Shown one piece after another: positions 33,691-45,438 of a DNA stretch of 64,000 bases. Below the pieces are notes generated by a model that had not been told where the DNA came from, searched no databases, and saw nothing but the letters and a program-made list of their open reading frames with translations. This DNA comes from Gaeumannomyces sp. JS-464. Its lineage: Eukaryota; Ascomycota; Sordariomycetes; Magnaporthales; Magnaporthaceae. A program made the translations under genes and the position numbers. Each line of letters opens with the position of its first letter. The first letter of the stretch is position 1. The DNA lies in the NCBI GenBank assembly GCA_002197995.1, contig NGZR01000001.1, forward strand, positions 7,254,001 to 7,318,000, given 5' to 3'.

Positions 33691-35424
33691 ATGGCCAGCA
33701 CAAGCGACTATAAGCGATTTCTCGGCGAGAAAATCTTGACTGAGGACCAGGTGGTTTGTCAACCGAAAAGCCCTGCTTGAAACTGACTAGATAGATCATT
33801 GAAATGGCTGACGGATAGCTGGCTGGCTTTTAGATAACATACGGCTACCTCAGCAGAGCGCTCGGCATACATGTCAATGTGTCCAAGCAGTAAGTCCGAG
33901 CTGCGAGCGAGAACCGAGAGAAGGAAAGAAACCTATTTACCTACTTACCATTATCACATGGGATAGGATGCTCTATGAGTTCCACAAATCGCAGAACGAT
34001 CGCAAGCCAGGTTCTGTCCATGCCACGTACCTGATGTACGGCGTTAAGCGGGCCGCTGAGCAGCCAAGCCAGGCGGACGATGGGGACGTCGAGATGGCAG
34101 AGGAGCCGTCGGAGCACGTGCCCATTTATACTCTCTCCATTGCCAAGGAAGAGGACCTCAGCGGTACGTTTCCGACATCCACGAACATCGCAGTCTCTGC
34201 ATGGGGCTGATATTTGCATTACGGAAAAGATTGCCTCGAGTTGTACGATCATGTCTCCTCGATCCATGTCTACAGTATCGGACCGAGCCCGACCAAAGTG
34301 AGCTTTACGGACTCCATAATCCAATACCATAATTCAGTTGTTCGAGATCATACTGACAAAGACATTTATACAGGACTTGCAGATGCTATCGGAATCATCC
34401 CGCCAAGTTCTTGATATGTCTGCGGATGAGGACCCAGCGGAGAGGACCCTGAAGTACGGCGCCATCTCCAATCCCCATGTGCAACGCAGAGAGCGAAAGG
34501 GGGCTGCGCCCATCCCCAAGCCAGCGGCGGCGGGTCCAGCTGCTGGGATATCTAAGAAGGCCGTACCTGCCAGACCTGCGGCGTCTGCAGTGGCCAAGGA
34601 AGAGGCCAAGTCGAAGGCACCGCCCGCTTCCGGCCCCTTTGCGCGCGCGGCTACCAAGGAGGAAACCAAGTCATCGCAGACTCCGTCCTCTTCAGCGGCC
34701 ACCGCCGCCACCTCTTCCGACAAAAAGCCTACGCCCTCGCTCAAGCGGGGCGGCTCGGGGATCATGCAAGCATTCGCAAAAGCAGGTGCTGCCAAGCCCA
34801 AGGCTAAAGCCGAGGCGCCTGCGACCGAGTTAACCGCCATGTCGGACGACGGCGAAGACGACGATGATGTGCTCCCAGCGCCCAAGCAGGCACCCGACGG
34901 CGGCAGTAATAACCGGAAGGAGCGAGAGGAGGCCCTCAAGCGTATGATGGAGGAGGAAGACGAGGCCGACAAGGCGGCAGAGGAAGAGGAAGAGGAAGAA
35001 GAGGAGAGAGCCGACACGCCGATGGAGGAGCCAGAGGAAGAAGTTTCTGCGCCGGCGCCCAAGCCAGAGGAGCCGGCCGAGGTTGTCTCGGCTAGCACCG
35101 GAGACGGCCGGAGGCGCGGTCGGAGGCGTGTGATGAAGAAAAAGCAGATCATGGATGATCAAGGCTATCTTGGTAAGTGCTTCCCGGATTTCCGTGTGGC
35201 CTTTTCTCCCTAAGAAGAGGACAACAAAACCTGAGATTTCTCCCGGCTAATTCCCGTCCAGTCACGATCAACGAGCCCGGATGGGAGTCGTTTTCGGAAG
35301 ACGAGGCTCCGCCAAAGCCCACCTCGTCAGCTAAGCCGCCAGCATCTGCGGCTGCCGCAAAGCCAAGAAGGCGGCGCCGAAGGGTCAAGGAAACATCATG
35401 TCGTTCTTTCGGAAGAAGGCATGA
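33691..35424 (+). CDS. POL32: DNA polymerase delta subunit 3 (Pol32/Cdc27)
   Basis: Start ATG at 33691 (MASTSDYKRFLGEKILTEDQ). Small exons follow: 33834-33889 (ITYGYLSRALGIHVNVSK), then one from 33967 (MLYEFHKSQNDRKPGSVHA, TYLMYGV), then DCLELYDHVSSIHVYSIGPS, and a long exon starting DLQMLSESSRQVL. The middle is Ala/Lys/Glu-rich and disordered, as in the family, ending MKKKQIMDDQGYL before a GTAAGT intron. The last exon has TINEPGWESFSEDEAP. As sequenced, its frame ends at 35428 without a PCNA motif; shifting one base near 35360 gives GQGNIMSFFRKKA and a stop at 35422-35424, a canonical PIP box. Pol32 tethers polymerase delta to PCNA for replication and break-induced repair. Confidence 0.88.
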
Positions 35425-38142
35425 TTGAATGCTAGCATCCTATGGACATTCTCGGGCGCTTTCCGGGACTTTTGTTCCCTTTTCTTTTCTTGGTCTTGGC
35501 ACTGAAACTCGCCGTGGGAAATGGCAGCTGTGTTGTGTGCCACCAGAATTAAGTGGTTTGGTGCAGGCAGGTATTTGTCAAACGGCCATTTATCTGACGG
35601 GAGACCCTGGGACCACCTGTCGGAGGGAACCAACAGACGGATTGACTTTCCCAGTAAGTACCTAGGCTTGGTTCGTTTTCTCGCCGACAGAGCAGCCAGC
35701 TCGCCATAACTTGTGTGCGCAATAAAATGGATACAGTTGTCGATCCTCGTAAATGGACATGGTTCAATCGGCAGAGCCCGATGAAGTGGTATTGGATCTG
35801 ACCAGCAACAGCCGTGAAACTCTGGGGAAACCCAGTCGAGTCTGGTTCCCTATAAACAGTCGCTAGGGTGGACTGTCGACAACCCGCTGTTAGCAGGGAA
35901 TTTGTCACAACTCGCGAAACCGGGGGTTCGAGTAAACTGATTGAAGTTGCTAAGGTTAAAATGCACGTGAAAAAAAAATCATCGTGCAGGAGCGTGTTGA
36001 GTCCTATACGGGAAGGCTTGGTCTTGAGGCACAGGATGGCCTTGATTTAGTCCCGCTGGTCGGCGGGGTCGAGGTCGCGCCACTCGATCCTCATGGACGG
36101 GTTTGTGCAGCCTCCGGCTCCATGGCGGCCGCGAGGATAGGGACAGCTGCATGGTCCGGAAATAAAGCAAGTCTAACAAGCGAGTGTAAAAGGGAGTATG
36201 GTAGGGCGGCATCTGCTAACGAAAAAAGAGTTCGGCTTGGGATTCCGGGAGCAACGGGAAACTTTAGCAGGTCTCATGGCCTTCTGGCGATGACTTTTAA
36301 AAGCCGATGTTTTTGGGCTGAGCCAATACGAGGTTTCATCTTCGATGTCCACCGCTGCCAATTCGCCTTGCCAAATGGCTGGATCGTTTTTGGTCCCGTG
36401 TTCAGCTGCGAATATCGGCAGACGGAATATTCCACCAGACGATCCAGGCATAAAGATTTACTACTATTTTGAAAAGTAAGCCCGCTGAAAATCCGTGCGG
36501 CATTTCCCGAGGATTTTTCGGTGCGACTTTCAGGGTCGGCGCCTGGCCGATCCGGGAAACTCTGGGGATCATCGCTGTGGAGAAAACGGACCTGAGTTAC
36601 GAAAGCGGTCGCGGGCGGACGGCGGGTCGTGGCGGCGTCTTCATGCTTAACACCGTGCTTTACACGACGGCAGATGCCGATTGCGACCTAATTATCGGCT
36701 GCCGCAATGTAAAGTGCGCTTTCGCGCAAAGACCGAAACTGGTGTGCTGCTCAACGTGCTGCATTGCAACGACACTACGCATAAGGGCAAGCGCGTCGTG
36801 CCGACCTCGATCGCAATGCCAATCGCGAACCCTAGGGCGTCGTATCGTCCAATATCTTCCTCAACAAGGACGCGCCCAAGTCGACGGCTGAGTTCGGCGG
36901 CATGGGTGGCCTGCTCACGCTCGCGCTGGGCGCCTGCATAATGTGCGGCAACAGGACGGGCCTGCTTCGCCTGATTTCAGGTGCTGCTTGGTAACGAAGC
37001 GCGACCCAGGTCGTTTGGCAAAAGATTCTCTCTCTTTTTTTTCTTCTTTTTTTTTTCTCTTCCTTTTTTCTTGGTTCCGCTCGCCTGCCACCTTCTTTTT
37101 CTCGCAATCTCTGTGTGGCTGAAAAGCCGAGATTGCTGGCGGCCTTCGACGGGCTTCTGAGAAGTGTCGGCGATGCCCCCTTTGGTGGCGCTCGCGAGGC
37201 AGCGCTGCAACAGGAGAGCGACGCCGTCTTGCCGCCACCTAGGACTCTTGCAAATTTGATGCCTCAACCTCGACGGGAGGACTCCCTACTGGACAGGTGC
37301 GCCTCCCTCGGAATCGTGCGGAGGTGCTGCAGCAACACGACTAGCTTTTCGTTCATCGAACCGCTTACGCGCCACCTTTGCGACTTTTATGCTGGGCTAC
37401 CACGCCTGCTCTCGCCCATTTTTCACATGCCTAGGTAGTGCCAAAGGCAAGATTGATCGTCTTTGAAAGTTGCTCCGACTAGGCCCTATCACAGTGACGC
37501 GTTAAGGGTGAAGGTACAGAACCGAGTCCCGCGTTGAGCAGGGGCCTGCACGGAAAACTCCGTTGGGGTCACGCCCGCCTTCGGAGCAGCCTAACGACCG
37601 GGATCACGTCCGACTCCCCCATCATCACGGCTCCTTTCCTGTTCGAGCACCGCGAGGCGTTTATGCTAGGGTCTGGGCGACCAGCATTTCATGGTTTAGA
37701 CCAACGTGGCTTTCGATCCAATGTCAACCTGCGAAACACTCTGGAGGATGCCTTGTGTAGGTTCTCCGTGGGAGTTCGCTTCTCCACACATAAAATTGTA
37801 ATGGTGGTGATGATGACGCACCCAGCGTTCAGTCTCACAAGGCATCGGGGTAGTCTGGTGTGATGGGCAGGGCCGTAAAGGGATCGCCGTGGCGCTAAGC
37901 GCAAGCCCCCTGCTTAGCTCTTTGCAATCCCAAGGACCCGGAACCATCCGCTTCCCCTCCCTTTCCAATAGCCTCCAGACACCCAACGACCGTCCGGGTT
38001 TGAAACCTAGCAGTAACCGCCCAAATGCAGCACTTGTGGCAAAGTATAAACAGCCTTCGTCTTCTTCACTATCCCGGCGGAATGAAACACGGTGTCCAGC
38101 CGTTCAGGTCCCAAGCTCTCCGCGCGTCCGCCGCTTGCCCAC
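35425..38142. other. Gene-poor stretch with decayed coding pieces
   Basis: Holds a tyrosinase relic (annotated separately) and a Pyr-rich tract at 37020-37075. A pair of overlapping open frames at 36469-36960 (+) includes NTVLYTTADADCDLIIGC but belongs to no family I recognise. The last 250 bases are the promoter of the second rhodopsin-domain gene. Confidence 0.5.
35950..36130 (-). pseudogene. Tyrosinase fragment with in-frame stop
   Basis: On the minus strand one frame reads GGCTNPSMRIEWRDLDPADQ-RD, then a TAA where the family has Tyr, then IKAILCLKTKPSRIGLNT-LLHDDF. This matches the N-terminal signature of fungal tyrosinases (C-x-NP-x-hR-x-EWR-x-L ... Y-h-x-AV-x-CL-x-x-x-P ... YDDF). The copper-binding His regions that should follow are not found nearby, so only a short relic remains. 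Confidence 0.6.
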
Positions 38143-39610
38143 CATGTCATCCAACTCGACCGGTTCAGCGTCCCGGCTGAACGAAGATCGGGCTAGCTAT
38201 GGCATCCCGATTACCATCCTCTGCCCAGCTATTGCGCTTCTCTTCGTTTTATTGCGCATTTACACGCGAGCTTTTCTAGTCAGGAAAGTCTTCTGGGGAG
38301 ATTACACTATCGTTGCAGCCATGGCACGTGTTAAGATCCCCAGCTATTCCCTGAATTGGTTAAACCCGTGATTCTAACCAAAGCTTATACTTATGCTTAT
38401 TTCGACATACAGGCCTCCTCCATCTTCTTCTCCGTCTTCATTACGATCGGTAAGCCGCTGGATGTGCTCTGTTTCGGGTCGCCAAGTTCGCTACGTGGTT
38501 TTGCTTTTATGCTAATATTCCTAGCGTTTTCCAATGGTGCCGGAAGACATTTCGAAACAGTCAGCGCCGCCGAATTCGCCCGGATCCGCAAGGTATGTTT
38601 TGGAGGCCGACTTCCTCGATTAACTCTCATAATGTAGCAACGAATCGCAGCTAAAATCCTAGCGCAGTTTGCTCCCGCCGTCTACGTTGGCTATACCTTG
38701 ACGCATGCACTTTTCAAGCTATCCATCATATTCCAATATATCCGAATCTGCGTCATGGATTTCGAAAAGCGTTTATGCTATGCTCTTTCCGCCATTTTTT
38801 TGCGGGTTTCTTGCTTTTTTTATCGTTTCCCTCGTTACTTGTATACCTATTTACGCCATATGGACACCTAACGTTCCGGGAGCCGTCTGCATCGATTTTA
38901 CGGCCGCGACTATCGCAAACCAGATTTACCTTATAACCATGGACTTTGCCATCCTCATCGGCCCTTTTATTATTCTTCGGCATCTAACCATCCCCTGGCC
39001 ACAGCGGATAGTCCTCGGTCTTGTTTTGGCTCTTGGCGCAATGTAAGTCATTTCTATCTCTTTTGTTTTATCTCGGATAAATGAAGCCGTTGGCTAACGT
39101 ATCTTCTCGCTCCTTCCTCATCTTTTTTTTAGAGCGAGTTGCGTGTCTATCTTGCGTCTGCAGGTGCTTTATCGGTCGACAACTTCGACAGATAAAACGT
39201 GGGATAGTGTCCCAAGCGGCTTATACGCCATTATCGAGATAAATGTTGGCATTGCCTGCTCATGCATCGTTACGCTAAGGCCACTCTTCGGTCGATGGCG
39301 GTGGCTTTCCAGCGCAGGAAAACCAGAGCCGCCACAAGCAATAACCCCATGGCACAAGCCTCGGCGCCCCATGGACCCTTTATCGGCAGGCACCGATAGT
39401 ACCCAAGTCCTCACCGTCCCCAACGATGTTGAGCTTGGCACAGTGTACACGACCAGCTGTGCGGGCTCCACAAAGGCAGGCAGCAGAACTGGTGAAGATG
39501 GAGAGGCAGTTCCTCCGGCGTGGCCCGCTCCTCGCCGGCGGCGCAGTGTCAGAGCGCAACCCTTCGCTGCCAGCCAGACGATGGGCAGCATCGCCAGCGA
39601 ACATCTGTGA
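38143..39610 (+). CDS. Rhodopsin-domain (SAT4/Pth11-like) integral membrane protein, second copy
   Basis: Start MSSNSTGSASRLNEDRASYG (38143), then membrane segment PITILCPAIALLFVLLRIYTR. Later exons give SSIFFSVFITI, AFSNGAGRHFETVSAAEFAR, ILAQFAPAVYVGYTLTHALF, FCGFLAFFIVSLVTCIPIYA, IYLITMDFAILIGPFIILRH and, after an intron at about 39043-39132, ASCVSILRLQVLYRS. The C-terminal tail is polar and basic. Order and motifs (GAGRH, the D/E loop, the conserved C in PGAVCID) match the same family as the gene at 2.5-4.0 kb. A run of seven T (38795-38801) changes frame; eight T would restore it. Donor choice for intron 1 near 38325 is uncertain. Confidence 0.8.
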
Positions 39611-39693
39611 CAGAAGGTTCTGATCACCTGGGCCCAAGCCACCCGAGGTCCCGTCACCCGGCCTGGCGACAAGTGATACCGGAATGGTAGGTT

Positions 39694-40586
39694 ATGGGTG
39701 CACTTTTTGGGACATCATTCCATTTCCCCTGGCTAACAAAATGGCGCTTCTCTAGATTGCCGCTCTGGATCGGCGTCGTCCCGGCAGGAGCTTTGGTTTT
39801 GGTGAGAATATTGCAAGGAATGGCAAAAAGCGCATTTGAAGAACATGAAGCTATGGATGGCAGTGACGGCCGCCACCATGCGTTCCAGCGGAGGCCGGGT
39901 ACTAGCCCAGACACCGTGAGGCGCCTCCGGGAGGCCAACGCTGGGGAGCGCATCTGGGCCAGGCACGTATTTTACTCCCGCCTTTCAGGCGTTCCTGTAC
40001 CGCGGATGTCTGATGCTTCAGGGGCTTCTCAGTTTCAATCTAGAGCTAGAGTCTGTTCAATGTCTGGATGACACGTCTGCCCAGGGGCGACACAGAGGCG
40101 CGAACTCGGTTCAGCTAGACACGCTGCACAGAGATCTACATCGGGCTGATTTCCATCAACCACGGGCTGCCTCTTCTTGGGTTCTCGACAGACATCCTTC
40201 GCTAGAAGGGCTATGTCGATCATGCTTATCACCGCTTGTCCGGCTGCCCAAGTCCTTTCCCCATTTCGGCGGACGTGCCAAGGTTCCACTTGAAGCCCAT
40301 ACGTGGTCTTATGCGGCCTCACAAAGTAGCCCGCAAGTCCTGCATCGGGCGAGGGCGCTGGGTGTCTATAGCGGTAGGCGAAGGGTGCGGTTTTCGAGCG
40401 GGTCTAAGGGTCGCATCAATCGAGGGCGTGAGGCACCCGATTGGTGATCTGGCGATGGCTTCGACAAGCCGGGACATGCGAGATTTGCCATTGGTAGAGA
40501 CGGGCGCCTACTGTTGGATGGCGGGCGACGAGCGCGAGTGGCGTGGGGCTGCCTTTGACGGCGTTGCATCGCCGCCTATGCTGTAA
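39694..40586 (+). pseudogene. Possible decayed coding remnant
   Basis: Successive plus-strand frames give protein-like pieces: PLWIGVVPAGALVLVRILQG, LYRGCLMLQGLLSFNLELES, EIYIGLISINHGLPLLGFST, DVPRFHLKPIRGLMRPHKVA and VRHPIGDLAMASTSRDMRDL. These must be read by changing frame two or three times, and no single open frame covers them. The pieces look like one eroded protein but I cannot name its family. It could also be a real gene with unresolved introns and indels. Confidence 0.3.
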
Positions 40587-42048
40587 GTGCTGTTTCGTAG
40601 CTGCGCGTCGACAAACGGAGGATCATTTTTGAAACTACTGCATCTGTCTTCCAGCACTTTTGCCCAACTAATTAATAGCAATATCGGCGGTGAATAATAT
40701 TTGGTCGTGGCTGGTTCAAGCCGCGAGTCGTATGGTGTTGCCCGACGACTTCACCTCCAGGGCGAAGGTACGTACGTGGTGGGCCGAACGGGCAGGTCGT
40801 CTTGATGGTCGGCCCATATGGCGGTGTACATGCACGTCGTAGGATGCGTGTGGCTCTGCTTGCCCCGCGCTGACGATGCATGTCGGCGAGGCTGTCAGGA
40901 AGCCGGTGGGCGACCAGGCCGCTTTGTTCGCCCGGCTTCCCGGACGCGTTACGGCTGCAGCCGAGATGACTCAAACGCCCGTGGCTGACATGCGGCTCTG
41001 GCTACGCCAACCCCCAGTGAACCGTGCCCGTCCCCTCGGCGCACGCAAGGTACTTTTTTTTTTTTTTTGAACAAGTTGGCAAGGCCCGCTTCCCCTGCAA
41101 TTCTGGATCCCTCAAGGCAGGCTGGGAGGCGGTGCATGCTGCACGCGCACTTAACCAAAGCAGTGGCTGATGGGCGGTTGTGAATACACGATCGTCAGTG
41201 GACACTGTGGATGCCTACTAGATGGAGCAGCTGAACGTGATGGCCTCTATAGTGGCCGACTGTTAGGCCACCAGCTGCGCGTAGAATGGAATGACTGGTC
41301 AGGGTACGGTCGCTGAGCCGATGGCTTCGAGCGGGCAAGATGTGGTTTCCAGTGAAGGTTTGTTGGCAGATGGCTCACAAGACAAGAGAGCACGGGGTAC
41401 TGAGCGAGGCCGAGGTTCTTGCGGCACAAAGCCCGCGTCAGTCGGCTTTTTCGGCGGATATAAATACCCCATGACCTTCTAAAATGCGGGAGAGTGAGAA
41501 CCATCAACATCGCTCTCACTGTCTCTAGCCACGTTCGATCACACAGACAAAGAATCTCTACTTGGACAATCGCGCCCGCCTGCCATCCTCAACCAACATC
41601 GCACACGATGCCTTCGTCCAACAACCAAGTTCAATATCCAAGTGCAAGGCTGTCTACGGACAGGGTCAGTCACACACTTGCAACAAGTGAGGCGCATAGA
41701 CGGCATCGGGGCTTGGTGAGTCCAGGGTGCACTCCGTTTCCTTTCCTTTTGTGGTAACCCATAGGCTGACTTGTACTTCAGGCCCATATGAAACCTGTTA
41801 CTGGAGTTTGTCATGGTGGAATAACAAAAGCCTGGATCACTCGCTTAACCAGAGCTGTGGTTTGGAAGTTGATCGCCTTGTTTTGTTCGTTCTATTTTGT
41901 TTTGTACCACATTTGTTAGCTACTCGGATTTGCAATTGAGAAACCCACTTCCCGAGGCTCATGTCCACAGCAAGCGGCAACGTGTTGCACAGCGTGATTG
42001 GATTGATTGTGTTCTCTGTTCTGCCTGCACACCGATCACAGCTGCCAC

Positions 42049-42431
42049 ATGGCAGTTTTCTCCCCCTTCCCGTTCCCGCTGTTTGGGTCGGACGAGAGCA
42101 TCCGAGAGGCCCTCGAGGACCCGGGACACGTTGCACACAAAAACGTGGCAAGATAGGCGGCCGCTCGAGCCATGTACATCCAGAAGTTCCGGGATGCGGA
42201 GTCCCGAGTCCGACGGGAGGGACGGGCCCTTGCCCCGCGGGGGGTTCGTTTGCCAAGGTGCTAGACGGCGAGGCTTCGAGGGTATATGCTTGCTTTACCA
42301 GGCTTCAGGGGTCGTGGGAACAGGACGCAGGCCACATCCACGAGATGGTAAAGTTGGCATTCCGATATGATGCGGATTCGGCGGAGCGCTATATGCGGAA
42401 GATGGACGCCAAACTGAGGCCAATGGGGTAG
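42049..42431 (+). CDS. Small putative protein, interrupted frame
   Basis: ATG at 42049 gives MAVFSPFPFPLFGSDESIRE and an amphipathic stretch, then an in-frame TAG (42154-42156). The same frame resumes with MYIQKFRDAESRVRREGRA. At a run of six G (42239-42244) the frame shifts and continues as SFAKVLDGEASRVYACFTRL to GHIHEMVKLAFRYDADSAER and a stop at 42429-42431. The composition is protein-like across both breaks, so this may be a small real gene with an intron or indel, or a young pseudogene. No family recognised. Confidence 0.35.
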
Positions 42432-43484
42432 GCAGACCACTGGTCCCCTTCGACGCCTACCGCATCTACCATGAGCCTCGTCATCAGACGACATCTTGTG
42501 CAACTCCATATTTGCCCAAGAAATAGGGAATTTCGCGATCCACCTCGTAATCTCCACAGACCATTGGCTAGTTGGCTGGGTCTAGCTCTGCAAGTCCTCG
42601 CAAGGTTCTATTGTTGACCAGAAAATTGCTGGAGATCTCGCGCTGCGTCCGTTGACAGTCCGACCCATGACGACAGATAGAACCCACGTCTTGGACGACA
42701 GTAAGTCTCAGTGCACACATGACAACTTATTCCATTAACATCAGTCGGCAGTTCTGAACACTTTGCGTATCAACCTTTGTCGGAGAGGCAGAAACTCAGT
42801 CCCACGCCTGCAGGATCTACAGACATCTAAACGGGAAAGTGACCAAGAGGGACGTCGAGGAGCAAGTGGTAGAGGACCAGTGGGAGGGACTAACCAGTTA
42901 GAGTCATCTTATCATGCATTCCATAGGCCGTCGGCATGCCAATAATGGCCATAAGGGGGTTGGGCACACAGACGCGGTCAGCTGCAGTCTAGCGACGGCG
43001 TGAGCTCCCGGCATCTTAACTTGCAAGTAAGCCGCTCACGATTGGTTGACAGACTTTAGAAGGGAATTAATGTTGCGGTCACCCAACTCCGTTGCCTCGA
43101 AGCTTAACCATTCGCCAGCGAGGCTTTGGAAAGTAGCATAGGGGGTTTTGGTTTCTCTGTTCGTTATAACACGGCCACCTGCCGACCAGCAGCAGAATTG
43201 GGCGAGGACGCATTCCGTATGTGCGTAGCCCGGGTGACTCAAACGCCGGAGGCCATCCAGCAATGTAGGTGGCCCATAAGCCCGCCCGGCAAGGGCCGCT
43301 TGAGGAGCAAAGCCGTATCCATTGGCAGGGTTGCCAGGTCTTGATTCTAGTCCCTATAAGCATGGCGTACGTTCTGGGCATGTTTCAGCGCGGCGGCCGC
43401 AATTGCCATTCGTCTCTATCATTTCGCACGAATACCGGGTTCTTTCATGCAGGCCTGAACTGTCAACAGAACAGCGCTCCGGGA

Positions 43485-43487
<3 letters not shown>

Positions 43488-43520
<33 letters not shown>
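43488..43520. repeat. Poly-C homopolymer, 33 bases
   Basis: Uninterrupted 33-C run in non-coding sequence, flanked by GGGAAGT and GGGCGG. The length is probably unstable or mis-assembled. Confidence 0.95.
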
Positions 43521-43522
<2 letters not shown>

Positions 43523-45200
43523 GCGGAGCCGCATGAAGAGGGGTAACAGGTAGGTTGGGCCACAGCCGCGAACCATCTTGGGCGACGACTTGGCGCGACA
43601 AGGATCCACTGTAGGTGGCTGACACGCAAATTGGGCAGCGATTCAATGGTGGGAAACCCCTCCTTTTGGACAAAGTCTGACTTGTATACCGCCTTTAGGC
43701 AAGGCTGTTGAAAGAGTGTATTGACAGTGGAACGTGGGCAGCTCAGCTTCTGCGGAAAACGAGGAAGAGGTAATGATAAAGTTTGCGGGATCCAGCGTGG
43801 AGAATGCTACGTGCAGGAAGGTCCGGTTAACAAAACTGCCTCCCACTATGTCGGCGGGAGTGCTTACATAAGAGGACTGTGAAAGGGAGATTGGATCGAG
43901 GGCTTGGGAGACGCGGAGTCGCGCACTCCACGTTACTGGAATCATGGGATTCACATTCGGCGGGCTGACCTGGGAGGAGCTTCTGGTGAGGCTGCACAGC
44001 GGGCGGGGCAAACTCGCACAGCGCCAAAGTGCCGAAGCGATGCACAGCCACGCCCTGCAGCATCCGATCCATGTATCAAATCGGCAGAGCTCCCTTCAAG
44101 CCTCCCTGCGGATCTTACGGACGAGCTGGCAGAGGAGGCACGGAACCCGTGGGCCGACTCGCGCGGGACCGACGCGGCTAGCGTCTCCCAGTACCCGAGG
44201 CCTTCCGGTACGACGCACTGTCGGAATTAAATTGGTAACGGCAGGCGCTGGTGCTGGCGCATGCGGCTGAATTCGACGGCGGGGCATTGCTGCCAAGTCG
44301 TCGACCCCGCTGCAATTCCTAGCGGGCGGTCACAGCGGGGAACCGTGAAAAGAAACTGTCCACCGACCGTCGTGGCCTCGGAGCGGGCCGCGATCCACGG
44401 CTCCACTAAAGCCCAAGTAGCATCTCCCCTTGTGCGTTTGTCGCGTCCCAACCATGGGTACTTGGGACACGACCGACAACTTTTCTATGCAAAGCCATGG
44501 CGCTTGTGGTTGCCTCCGAATCAGCCGTCGAAAATGCTCCGCCCGCCGGCTCAAACTTGCGATTGCGAGCCAATTACTGCTGGTTTCACCTTCCGCACAC
44601 CACACCCTCAGCGCCGTCTATCACCCTAACTGCGAAACGGAAGCCGCGTGGTGGGGTCAATGATTGGTAGGTGAAGCCGCGCCATCACAAGCAGCTGCAT
44701 CCCCCGCCCTCATCCTTTCTCCAGCAGTAAACGCTCGCCTTTATGTACCAGTCCGGATCCCCTGGCTTCAGCCTGCAACACGGGGATCCTAGCTCGCCGA
44801 AGCCGTCGATTAAGCACCAGCCAGTTACCTCGGCCCCCGTCTAATACGACCTTACGCCTACTCGAACGCCGCGCCCTCGCCATGCTTAACGGGATTGGCA
44901 CCCAGCATATACGACCGACGCAATCGATAACAGAGGTACTCACGGGTACAAGCACAAACATGGCGTTAATATTACAATCAGGGGTTTGCTCCTAAGGTAG
45001 GGCACTTGAGGAGAAATTGGAACAGTGCACTTGTCGACTTCCTTGGGCGAACGCTGGTTTAGAAACAGTAATCTGATTGTTTGCTTTAGAGGGTATCTAG
45101 AAGCTAACTTAGGTTGGCTGATGCCGAGGCCTCCGTTAAAGCTATTTCCTTTTGGGTTCTCCTTATGCTGCTTATACCGCCGTTTTGCTGTACCAACTAC

Positions 45201-45276
45201 GTCTGCTATGTCTGCTATGTCTGCCTATGTCTGCTATGTCTGCTATGTCTGCTATGTCTGCTACGTCTGCTATGTC
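45201..45276. repeat. 9-bp minisatellite, about 8 copies
   Basis: Tandem copies of GTCTGCTAT, one with an extra C and one with a T-to-C change. It lies about 160 bases beyond the stop codon of the NLR gene. Confidence 0.9.
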
Positions 45277-45438
45277 CGCGGCCGGGCATATCAAACATAT
45301 CATCTGCTCCCGGGTTACGTGCTCTAAGCTTAGGTGCGGGGTCGCGTCGCCTTACTAGGTCTTCTAGACGCAACTTGATTCTGGAAGATTTAGGAAGCAT
45401 AATTCCAAGTATAAACGTGCTGCAGGCCCTACAACCCG

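Larger units (their letters stand above)
40587..45438. other. Gene-poor region
   Basis: Nearly 5 kb with only short overlapping open frames. It holds a small putative gene (42049-42431), a 14-T run near 41053-41066, a 33-C tract, and a 9-bp minisatellite next to the NLR. No transposase, reverse transcriptase or terminal repeat was recognised. Confidence 0.5.

Noticed and set aside
35920..35940. tRNA B-box-like GGTTCGAG
   Set aside because: No cloverleaf or A box can be formed around it.
45201..45276. CRISPR array
   Set aside because: Nine-base units without spacers in a eukaryotic genome: a minisatellite.
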